A DNA stretch of 5,118 nt from an uncultured Eubacteriales bacterium (lineage in GTDB: Bacteria; Bacillota; Clostridia; Lachnospirales; Lachnospiraceae): the NCBI GenBank assembly GCA_900313855.1, contig OMSZ01000067.1, positions 1-5,118 on the forward strand, in the 5' to 3' direction. Shown in pieces: positions 1 through 5,118 of the stretch (position 1 is its first letter; each line of letters starts with the position of its first letter). The notes under the pieces were generated by a model, which worked only from the letters and a program-made list of their open reading frames with translations, had not been told where the DNA came from and searched no databases. The translations under genes were made by a program, and so were the position numbers.

Positions 1-294
1 ATTATGGTCTGAAAGAAGCAGCTCAACGCTGTTTCTTCTTGCTTCAACAGCTTTAGGTGAGGAGATGGTGATCTCCATACCATCTGAAATAGGGTATACA
101 CAGCTTGCAACAAGTCCTCTGGCCCCGGTTGCCTCTACAAGGCAAACTCGACATGAGCCTCGGTTACATTCTCCGTGATTAAATGTGCAAAGAGACGGAA
201 TTTCATATCCGCAGATCTTTGCGGCTTCTAATATGGTTAAACCCTCCTCGACCTGGTAAGGGATACCTTCTATTTTGATATTAATTTTAGCCAT
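1..294 (-). CDS. hydA: [FeFe]-hydrogenase catalytic subunit HydA, N-terminal part (cut by window edge)
   Basis: The frame is open from ATG at 294 to base 1, giving 98 residues with no stop, so the gene continues past the left edge. The protein begins MAKINIKIEG and is a plant-type [2Fe-2S] ferredoxin domain. Cys36, Cys48, Cys51 and Cys65 (C-x11-C-x2-C-x13-C) are the expected cluster ligands; Cys43 is extra. The end (ARRNSVELLLSDHN) matches the stretch that precedes the His-Cys-type [4Fe-4S] motif in HydA and NuoG proteins. In HydA this domain passes electrons between HydB and the H-cluster. Identity as HydA rather than NuoG or a NuoG-like formate dehydrogenase is inferred from the upstream hydC-hydB pair, because the H-cluster motifs are not in the window. 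The start is supported by GGAGGG (305-310), 10 nt upstream. It sits 16 bp after hydB and is surely co-transcribed with it. Confidence 0.85.
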   Translation of the reverse strand, partial: MAKINIKIEGIPYQVEEGLTILEAAKICGYEIPSLCTFNHGECNRGSCRVCLVEATGARGLVASCVYPISDGMEITISSPKAVEARRNSVELLLSDHN

Positions 295-304
295 AGTAAA
301 AATT

Positions 305-310
305 CCCTCC
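305..310 (-). promoter_or_regulatory. Ribosome binding site of hydA
   Basis: The minus strand reads GGAGGG, 10 nt before the ATG at 294 and directly after the hydB stop codon (311-313). It fixes the hydA start and shows that the short hydB-hydA gap serves only translation initiation. Confidence 0.8.
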
Positions 311-2194
311 TTATCTCTTTGATATTGCAGAAAGACGACACTGGCTCATGCAGGAACCGCATTTGACGCACTTGGAAGTGTCAATCTCAAAGGATGCAAG
401 CTTATGACCTTCCGGAATATAATCAGTGCGCTTGATACAGTCGGTAGGACAACCCTTGGCACACATGCCGCAGCCGATACATTTGTCAGGATTAATATGG
501 TATTCCATAAGATTCTTGCAGACGTGAGCCGGACATTTCTTGTCAACGATATGTGCAATATACTCATCACGGAAATGTGTGAGAGTAGAGGTTACAGGGT
601 TGGCAGCGGTCTGTCCTAATGCACAGAGGGAGTTCGTTTTAACGGTAGCGCTTAATTCCTCAAGCTCATCAAGATCCTCCATAGTTCCCTGACCTTCTGT
701 TATTCTTGTCAGGATCTCAAGCATTCTCTTAGTACCGATACGGCAGGGTGAGCATTTACCACAGGATTCATCACATATGAACTCCATGTAGAACTTGGCT
801 ACATCAACCATACAGTTGTCTTCGTCCATTACAATGGCACCACCTGAACCCATCATTGAACCCTTAGAAACAAGGTTGTCAAAATCAATCGGTTCGTCAA
901 GGAATTCTTCGGTAAGACATCCGCCGGAAGGACCACCGGTCTGAATAGCCTTAAACTTTTTGCCGTCCGGAATTCCGCCGCCTATATCATATATAAGTTC
1001 TCTTAAGGTTGTTCCCATAGGAACCTCTACAAGACCGACATTATTGACCTTACCACCTAATGCGAACACCTTGGTGCCTTTGGATTTCTCTGTTCCAACC
1101 TTAGAGAATTCGGCAGCGCCTTCTCTTAATATGTAAGGTATGCAGGCAAGAGTCTCGACATTGTTGATAACGGTTGGCTGTCCCCACAAGCCTTTAACAG
1201 CAGGGAAAGGCGGTCTTGGTCTTGGATTACCGCGCTTGCCCTCGATAGAGTTGAGCAATGCAGTTTCCTCGCCACAAACAAATGCACCTGCTCCGAGTCT
1301 TAAATGACAACGGAACGAGAAGCCGGTACCTAAAATGTTGTCTCCAAGAAGTCCCATGTCCTCAGCCTGTTTAATTGCAGTTTTTAATCGGCTTACAGCG
1401 ATAGGGTATTCTGCACGAACATAGAAATAACCGTTCTTGGCGCCTATCGCATATCCGGCGATCATCATTCCCTCTATAACACTAAGAGGATTACCTTCTA
1501 ATATTGAACGATCCATGAATGCACCCGGGTCACCTTCGTCGCCGTTACATACAACATATTTTTCTTCGTTATCTATGTCATAGGCAAACTGCCATTTCCT
1601 TCCTGAAGGGAAACCGGCGCCGCCACGTCCGCGGATACCTGAAGCCAATACTTCGTCAATGACTTCCTGCCTTGACATGGAAAGTGCTTTCTTAAGTCCG
1701 AGGAAGGCCCCCATTCCAAGAGCTTCCGTAATATCCTCGGGATTGATCTCGCCACAGCCGTGAAGAGCTATTCTGTGCTGTTTCTTATAGAAGTTAATAT
1801 CATCCTGCTTGCTTACCTTCTTACCGGTTGTCGGATCTTCATAGAGAAGTCTTTCGACAATGGTATCATTTACTATATCCGAATCAACGATTTCGGTAAC
1901 ATCATCGATCGTGACCAGACGATACAGGGTATCTTCAGGATATATCTTTACAAATGGTCCCTGTGAGCAGAAACCAAAGCAGCCTACTATATTAACCGTT
2001 GTCTTGTAGGAAACATCCTTTTCCTCAAGACGTTTTTCGAATTTCTTCTTGATCTCCTTGGAGTTGTTTGACAGGCAGCCTGTTCCTCCACAGATAACGA
2101 TATGGCGCTTACCGTCGTTGCCAAGAAGCTTGTCCTCAAAACACTTTGAACAGGTAGATGTGCGCTTTTCTAACATTTCAACTGTATCTATCAT
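311..2194 (-). CDS. hydB: NAD-linked [FeFe]-hydrogenase subunit HydB (NuoF-like, FMN and Fe-S flavoprotein)
   Basis: This 627-residue soluble subunit is full length for HydB. It carries the FMN and NAD(H) sites and, in trimeric bifurcating hydrogenases, is the flavin centre that splits or joins electrons between NAD(H), ferredoxin and HydA. Domains in order: a thioredoxin-like [2Fe-2S] domain (about 30-105; Cys35, Cys40, Cys72, Cys76); the NuoF core with the glycine-rich NADH loop GRGGAGFPSGRKW (189-201), the FMN segment CNGDEGDPGAFMDR (216-229) and GAGAFVCGEETAL (301-313); a [4Fe-4S] site ESCGKCSPC plus Cys524 (Cys478, 481, 484, 524); and a C-terminal two-[4Fe-4S] ferredoxin domain (Cys572, 575, 578, 582 and Cys609, 612, 615, 619). 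Complex I NuoF lacks both terminal additions, which favours HydB. Extra cysteines (554, 559, 586) may be structural or metal-binding. Its ATG overlaps the hydC stop as TAATG, suggesting translational coupling. The NAD versus NADP preference cannot be read with certainty. Confidence 0.95.
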   Translation of the reverse strand: MIDTVEMLEKRTSTCSKCFEDKLLGNDGKRHIVICGGTGCLSNNSKEIKKKFEKRLEEKDVSYKTTVNIVGCFGFCSQGPFVKIYPEDTLYRLVTIDDVTEIVDSDIVNDTIVERLLYEDPTTGKKVSKQDDINFYKKQHRIALHGCGEINPEDITEALGMGAFLGLKKALSMSRQEVIDEVLASGIRGRGGAGFPSGRKWQFAYDIDNEEKYVVCNGDEGDPGAFMDRSILEGNPLSVIEGMMIAGYAIGAKNGYFYVRAEYPIAVSRLKTAIKQAEDMGLLGDNILGTGFSFRCHLRLGAGAFVCGEETALLNSIEGKRGNPRPRPPFPAVKGLWGQPTVINNVETLACIPYILREGAAEFSKVGTEKSKGTKVFALGGKVNNVGLVEVPMGTTLRELIYDIGGGIPDGKKFKAIQTGGPSGGCLTEEFLDEPIDFDNLVSKGSMMGSGGAIVMDEDNCMVDVAKFYMEFICDESCGKCSPCRIGTKRMLEILTRITEGQGTMEDLDELEELSATVKTNSLCALGQTAANPVTSTLTHFRDEYIAHIVDKKCPAHVCKNLMEYHINPDKCIGCGMCAKGCPTDCIKRTDYIPEGHKLASFEIDTSKCVKCGSCMSQCRLSAISKR

Positions 2195-2697
2195 TATGCA
2201 TTCACCTCCTGTTTCTTTTCTTCTGCGATCAGGTATGAAGAGATTACTTCATTGACCTGAGAAACTGTCATCTTCGGGTATACCTTGCCGTTGATCGAAA
2301 CTGCCGGAGCAATTCCGCACGCGCCGATGCAGCGAAGTGCATCTAATGTAAATAATCCATCTTCGGTAGTTTCGCCGGGACCTATATGCAGGATTTCAGA
2401 AAAACGGTCAATGACCTGCTGGGCTCCCTTGACATAGCACGCTGTTCCGAGACAACAGCCGATAACGTATTTCCCCTTTGGAGTGAGTGAAAAGAATGAA
2501 TAGAATGTAACAACCCCGTAAATCTCCGCTACAGGAATGCCGGTATGCTTCGAAACAATCTCCTGAACCTCTAGCGGAATGTATCCGTACTCGTTCTGGA
2601 TGTCACTTAAGATCATCATAAGCGGTGTTCTTTCATCCTTGTAACGGGCACAGATTTCATCAATTTTTGCTACTGCAGCAGCATTTAATTTCCCCAT
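2194..2697 (-). CDS. hydC: NAD-linked [FeFe]-hydrogenase subunit HydC (NuoE-like, [2Fe-2S])
   Basis: This 167-residue protein has the usual length of NuoE, HydC and HndA proteins. An N-terminal helical part (about 5-70, with IQNEYGYIP and IYGVVTFYSFF typical of the family) precedes a thioredoxin-like domain that binds one [2Fe-2S] cluster through Cys82, Cys87, Cys123 and Cys127 (C-x4-C, then C-x3-C). In the complex it sits against HydB and its cluster lies near the FMN. It is the first gene of the operon: a promoter lies at 2780-2808, and AGGAGG at 2705-2710 is 7 nt from the ATG. The TAA stop shares a base with the hydB ATG. There is no separate HndB-like gene, so the layout is hydCBA (as in Thermotoga) rather than hndABCD. 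NuoE of complex I is less likely because no other Nuo genes are present and HydB has the extra hydrogenase-type domains. Confidence 0.93.
   Translation of the reverse strand: MGKLNAAAVAKIDEICARYKDERTPLMMILSDIQNEYGYIPLEVQEIVSKHTGIPVAEIYGVVTFYSFFSLTPKGKYVIGCCLGTACYVKGAQQVIDRFSEILHIGPGETTEDGLFTLDALRCIGACGIAPAVSINGKVYPKMTVSQVNEVISSYLIAEEKKQEVNA
2205..2210 (-). promoter_or_regulatory. Ribosome binding site of hydB inside the hydC 3' end
   Basis: The minus strand carries AGGAGGTGAA (2210-2201), an almost ideal Shine-Dalgarno sequence, 10 nt before the hydB ATG at 2194 and within the last hydC codons. Together with the TAATG overlap it supports this start and a coupled, roughly stoichiometric supply of HydC and HydB. 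Confidence 0.8.
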
Positions 2698-2704
2698 AGA
2701 TTAT

Positions 2705-2710
2705 CCTCCT
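2705..2710 (-). promoter_or_regulatory. Ribosome binding site of hydC
   Basis: AGGAGG on the minus strand, 7 nt before the ATG at 2697, sets the hydC start. It lies 4 nt downstream of a possible hairpin (2715-2742) in the leader. Confidence 0.8.
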
Positions 2711-2714
2711 TGTA

Positions 2715-2767
2715 GATGTGATAAAAAAGATATTGCCACATCGTTTCTCGTAATTTTAATGGCAATA
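2715..2767 (-). promoter_or_regulatory. Possible attenuator: two alternative hairpins in the hydC leader
   Basis: Between the predicted promoter and the hydC ribosome site the minus strand holds two overlapping inverted repeats. Hairpin A pairs TATTGCCA (2767-2760) with TGGCAATA (2738-2731), a perfect 8-bp stem with a 21-nt loop, followed after two bases by six T (2728-2723), as in an intrinsic terminator. Hairpin B pairs GATGTGG (2742-2736) with TCACATC (2721-2715), 7 bp including one G-T wobble. It takes up part of the A stem and puts the T-run in its loop, so A and B cannot form fully together. This is the general form of a terminator/antiterminator switch. Both stems are short and A has a long loop, so function is inferred. 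Hairpin A could instead simply terminate read-through from the phosphatase gene. Confidence 0.35.
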
Positions 2768-2779
2768 AAACATAACAAT

Positions 2780-2808
2780 ATCATATCAAATTTTGGCGAT
2801 TTTCTCAA
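2780..2808 (-). promoter_or_regulatory. Sigma-70-type promoter of the hydCBA operon
   Basis: On the minus strand TTGAGA (-35, 2808-2803) and TATGAT (-10, 2785-2780) are separated by exactly 17 bp. The -10 is preceded by TGA, making an extended -10. Transcription would start near 2773 and give a leader of about 75 nt. Surrounding sequence is strongly AT-rich. A 6-bp inverted repeat, TTTTCT and AGAAAA (minus strand), overlaps the -35 element and might be an operator, but it is AT-only at most positions. Confidence 0.7.
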
Positions 2809-2879
2809 TAAGAAAATAAGTTATAAAAGGGGCTTTTAATAAAGTTTTGCAGAACAGATTTTATGAGGACTTACAGGCA

Positions 2880-3440
2880 TCATTTTTTAGTTCTTTTGCG
2901 TTTGGTAAAATGTTCCTCGATAGAAGAATAGATTTTTACGGTTAATAATCCCATCAATGAGCCGATGATCGCGGCACAGAGAACATCAGTAGGATAATGA
3001 ACGCCTACATACATCCGTGAAATTCCGATAAGACAAGCCAGAATGAGCGCAAATATGCCATATCGCTTTGGCATGGTTTTATAAATGATAACTGCGACGA
3101 CGAATGCGGCGGCAGTATGACCTGACGGAAAGGATTTGTCCTCAAATAAAGGCACGATCGCCATGAAATTCTCTATAACGTCATACGGGCGCATACGTCC
3201 GACAGCGGGCTTGATGATCAGATTTATAAGCAGCGCGTCAAGTAAAAGTCCCAATATGCACATGAAACCTGTGCGTCGGTGTTTCGGGGTCATAAGCAGC
3301 AATATAATTGCAAGTATCGTGATAAGTCCCCAGTCACCGAGATGTGTGACCGGTATGAAAAATTTTGATAGGGAAGCATTCCGAATATGCTCCTGAATAA
3401 ATACTAATATATCGGAATCTAACTGTCTTATGAAATCCAT
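2880..3440 (-). CDS. PAP2-family integral membrane phosphatase
   Basis: This 186-residue membrane protein carries all three signatures of the PAP2 acid phosphatase superfamily: K-x6-RP (Lys77, Arg84, Pro85), PSGH (105-108, with the catalytic base His108) and SR-x5-H-x3-D (Ser141, Arg142, His148 as the nucleophile, Asp152). About five hydrophobic segments are visible (roughly 36-50, 57-78, 108-121, 126-143, 152-170), and the C-terminus is a basic tail (KRKRTKK). Members remove phosphate from lipid phosphates or undecaprenyl pyrophosphate, usually at the outer face of the membrane. The size resembles BcrC-type undecaprenyl-pyrophosphatases and small lipid phosphatases, but the substrate cannot be decided from sequence. 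Start ATG at 3440 with GAGGA (3450-3446) 5 nt upstream. It follows the MATE gene by 22 bp, so it is probably co-transcribed. No convincing terminator follows before the hydrogenase promoter. Confidence 0.9.
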   Translation of the reverse strand: MDFIRQLDSDILVFIQEHIRNASLSKFFIPVTHLGDWGLITILAIILLLMTPKHRRTGFMCILGLLLDALLINLIIKPAVGRMRPYDVIENFMAIVPLFEDKSFPSGHTAAAFVVAVIIYKTMPKRYGIFALILACLIGISRMYVGVHYPTDVLCAAIIGSLMGLLTVKIYSSIEEHFTKRKRTKK

Positions 3441-3462
3441 ATTGGTCCTCCAATCTGATCGA

Positions 3463-4821
3463 TCATGATTGTTTTTCTCTCGTTATATTCTTAACCCAGC
3501 CGTATTTCATGTAATGGTGATAGACTGCGGGAAGCTTGACGAACTCATCCAATGTGAGGATAAATGCCGTCACAAGCACAGGCAGCTTCAATATGAAAGC
3601 AGACAGCATGCCAAGCGGAACGACAACACACCATAGGGTTATGACATCACATATCATACCAAACCTTGTATCGCCGCCTGCAGGGAAGATGCCTGATATA
3701 ATGGTTGAATTAAGTGAGTTGCCGATTATGTAGTAAGCAGCCATGAACATCATGTATTTCAGGTACTCGTGCGCCTGCGGAGTTAATGTGACAACCTTTA
3801 AGATAAATGGTGTGAGAATAAGGATCACAATGCCGGAGCCTGCGCCTATCAATATTGAGAAGCGTACGAATATGCCTCCGGCTTTCTTTGCTTTATCAAG
3901 CTCATTTCTGCCAAGCATGCCGCCGATGATGATTCCGACACCTGAAGCGATACCCCAGCAAAGACTTGCTATCATACTTCTGACGATACTTGCTATGGAG
4001 TTGGCTGCTGTAGCATCAGAACCAAGATGCCCCATTATAACGGAGTACATGGTGACACCGCCGCCCCAGCCTAACTGATTGATAAGCAGAGGAAGAGTGT
4101 ATTTCCAATAATCTTTGACAAGTGTTTTGTCTAAGGTTATGAATAGTTCTTTTATGCTAAAAGATATGCATTTTTTCATCAATATCATAACAAGGACAAA
4201 TAGGCATTCAAAAACCCTTGCCAAAACAGTTGCAAGTGCCGCACCGGCTATGCCCATTTTTGTAAATGGTCCCAGACCGAAGATGAAGCAGGCATTCAAT
4301 ATTATGTTAACCACAACCGCAAGCGAGCCGATAAGAGAGCTTAGTGATGCCTTATCGCATATTTTCATAATTCCGAAGTAGACTTGCGAGAATCCGCCAA
4401 GTATATATGAAAGTGCTACGGTTTGAAGATATCTTGCCCCATCGGCGATAAGTACCGGATCTTTTGTGAAAAAGTACATTATCTTCTCAGGAATAAAGAA
4501 GGTTGCGAGCGTAAATAACAGCCCTACAAAAAGAGTGTATCTCATTGTTATGGCAAGAACCTTACGTACTGTTGCTACGTCCCCTTTTCCCCAGTATTGA
4601 GCCGCAAGAACAGTCAGTCCGAATACAAAGGCTCCGAAAAACAGAGAGAATACAAATGCAATCTGTCCTGCAAGTGAAGCAGCGGCAAGGCTGTCCTGAT
4701 CCAAAAAACCGAGCATGAAGGCGTCTGATGCGGTGACAAGCGAAGACATCAGATACTGGAATGCTATCGGGGTTACTATCTTAAAGAGTTGTCTGAATAA
4801 TTGTTTTTTATCTGAGTTCAT
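3463..4821 (-). CDS. MATE-family multidrug/toxin exporter
   Basis: This 452-residue polytopic protein has the normal MATE length and about twelve hydrophobic segments in two similar halves (about 14-215 and 235-435). Family features include the N-terminal LMSSLVTASDAFMLG segment, QYWGKGD near 75-81, and the second-half stretch FPAGGDTRFGM (379-389) followed by a conserved Trp and PLG (397-404). MATE proteins expel cationic drugs, dyes or metabolites in exchange for Na+ or H+; substrate and coupling ion are unknown here. Start ATG at 4821 is preceded by AAGGAAAG (AGGA 4832-4829, 7 nt away). The first base of a 57-bp tandem repeat array lies only 17 bp upstream of the start, so the array probably forms the mRNA leader. 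The TGA stop is within a 10-bp palindrome, TGATCGATCA (3456-3465), and the PAP2 gene begins 22 bp further on. Confidence 0.93.
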   Translation of the reverse strand: MNSDKKQLFRQLFKIVTPIAFQYLMSSLVTASDAFMLGFLDQDSLAAASLAGQIAFVFSLFFGAFVFGLTVLAAQYWGKGDVATVRKVLAITMRYTLFVGLLFTLATFFIPEKIMYFFTKDPVLIADGARYLQTVALSYILGGFSQVYFGIMKICDKASLSSLIGSLAVVVNIILNACFIFGLGPFTKMGIAGAALATVLARVFECLFVLVMILMKKCISFSIKELFITLDKTLVKDYWKYTLPLLINQLGWGGGVTMYSVIMGHLGSDATAANSIASIVRSMIASLCWGIASGVGIIIGGMLGRNELDKAKKAGGIFVRFSILIGAGSGIVILILTPFILKVVTLTPQAHEYLKYMMFMAAYYIIGNSLNSTIISGIFPAGGDTRFGMICDVITLWCVVVPLGMLSAFILKLPVLVTAFILTLDEFVKLPAVYHHYMKYGWVKNITREKQS

Positions 4822-4838
4822 TTATCTTTCCTTTTTCT

Positions 4839-4976
4839 AATTCGCTAAGTGCTCATATTATACTAAAGCATTACTCGCACTAAGCTCATTCTTCGAATTC
4901 GCTAAGTGCTCATATTATACTAAAGCATTACTCGCACTAAGCTCATTCTTCGAATTCGCTAAGTGCTCATATTATA
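4839..4976. repeat. Tandem repeat, 57-bp unit, two full copies plus 24 bp
   Basis: Copies start at 4839, 4896 and 4953. The first two (4839-4895, 4896-4952) are identical, and the third matches for 24 bp and then diverges. Each full unit contains GCTAAGTGC and GCACTAAGC, which are inverted with a single mismatch, so the minus-strand RNA can form 9-bp stems across each junction (4877-4909 and 4934-4966) with a 15-nt loop. The halves of a unit also resemble each other directly (TCGC-TAAG-CTCAT with small indels), pointing to an older internal duplication. Each copy, including the partial one, has TATAAT on the minus strand. Junctions contain the palindrome CGAATTCG. One plus-strand frame is open through the array but has no start codon, so it is not treated as coding. 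Perfect identity of the copies suggests recent expansion or strong homogenisation. Confidence 0.95.
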
Positions 4977-4999
4977 TCATGCATGCAGGAATAATAACA
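4971..4999 (-). promoter_or_regulatory. Candidate promoter of the MATE-PAP2 unit
   Basis: On the minus strand TGATATAAT (4979-4971) is a perfect extended -10 element. No good -35 is present (TGTTAT at 17 bp, CTGTTA at 18 bp), which extended -10 promoters tolerate. The -10 is formed by the last, partial repeat copy. Transcription from here would put both hairpin-forming repeat junctions in a leader of about 140 nt. Two more TATAAT boxes in the full copies (4857-4862, 4914-4919) lack the TG extension and a -35. Confidence 0.4.
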
Positions 5000-5118
5000 G
5001 ACAGTTTGATGGTTGTGATTGTATTTTTTAATATGCAAATATTCTATCGTGTAGTATAATATGAGAAGTTGATCAATATGATTAATTCTGTTGTTTGATG
5101 TCCTTACGATGCAATTAA
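4977..5118. other. Intergenic region with no recognised gene
   Basis: This AT-rich stretch at the right edge shows no coding region on either strand beyond very short frames. It holds the palindrome CATGCATG (4978-4985) and a 14-bp segment, TAGTATAATATGAG (5052-5065), that is an inverted copy of part of the neighbouring repeat. On the plus strand that segment contains TATAAT (5055-5060), which could serve a rightward gene beyond the window, but no -35 is properly spaced. Confidence 0.6.

Noticed and set aside
1..2697. Respiratory complex I nuoEFG cluster
   Set aside because: The NuoF-like protein has N-terminal [2Fe-2S] and C-terminal two-[4Fe-4S] domains not found in NuoF, and no nuo membrane subunit genes are present in the window.
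2773..2778. TTGTTA on the minus strand just after the hyd -10, like half of a Rex redox-repressor site
   Set aside because: The second half-site (TTAACAA at the right spacing) is absent, and a 6-bp AT-rich half-site is expected by chance in this region.
2821..2842. Hairpin AAAAG-CCC-CTTTT with flanking A/T pairs (minus strand) after the PAP2 gene, as a terminator
   Set aside because: The stem has only one G-C pair and a bulge and no proper T-run follows, so it is too weak to call a terminator.
3456..3465. 10-bp palindrome TGATCGATCA at the MATE stop codon
   Set aside because: It is too short to be a terminator, has no T-run, and sits in a 22-bp gap within a probable operon; likely chance.
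346..4381. Several open frames of 60-111 codons overlapping the hydB, PAP2 and MATE genes on either strand
   Set aside because: They lie inside clearly real genes, have no recognisable domains and read like low-complexity shadows of the true frame.
4839..4976. CRISPR array
   Set aside because: The repeats are directly contiguous with identical 57-bp units and no unique spacers, and there are no cas genes.
4979..5059. A 26-codon plus-strand frame starting MHAGIITDSLMVV, hydrophobic, at the end of the repeat array
   Set aside because: There is no Shine-Dalgarno sequence upstream. It is simply the tail of a frame that happens to be open through the 57-bp unit (19 codons), and the length is within chance.

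Overview
The window looks like chromosomal DNA from an anaerobic Bacillota, most likely a Lachnospiraceae-type clostridium. This rests on moderate GC, strong AGGAGG ribosome sites, and a HydC-HydB-HydA style [FeFe]-hydrogenase locus typical of fermentative Clostridia. The taxonomic call is inference. All five recognisable genes lie on the minus strand and read from right to left.

Reading in the direction of transcription: bases 5118-4822 are non-coding. They hold a striking tandem repeat (57-bp unit, about 2.4 copies, 4839-4976) directly upstream of a MATE-family exporter (4821-3463). A PAP2-type membrane phosphatase (3440-2880) follows 22 bp later and is probably in the same transcription unit. 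A 182-bp gap (2879-2698) contains a very good sigma-70-type promoter (TTGAGA, 17 bp, TGA-TATGAT) and a leader with two overlapping, mutually exclusive hairpins, one of which ends in a U-run.

Next is a tightly packed hydrogenase operon: hydC (2697-2194, NuoE-like [2Fe-2S] subunit), hydB (2194-311, NuoF-like FMN/NAD(H)/Fe-S subunit) and the first 98 codons of hydA (294-1, cut by the window edge). hydC and hydB overlap by one base (TAATG), and hydB and hydA are 16 bp apart. The gene order and the domain make-up of HydB match the trimeric, soluble, NAD-linked [FeFe]-hydrogenases, of which the Thermotoga and Acetobacterium enzymes are the electron-bifurcating models. Together these subunits would couple NADH and ferredoxin oxidation to H2 release, or the reverse, to balance redox during fermentation. 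The H-cluster domain itself lies outside the window.

I see no tRNA, rRNA, CRISPR array, insertion sequence or phage gene. The genes are well-known families. The parts worth a second look are non-coding: the repeat array with its repeated TATAAT boxes, and the hydrogenase leader.
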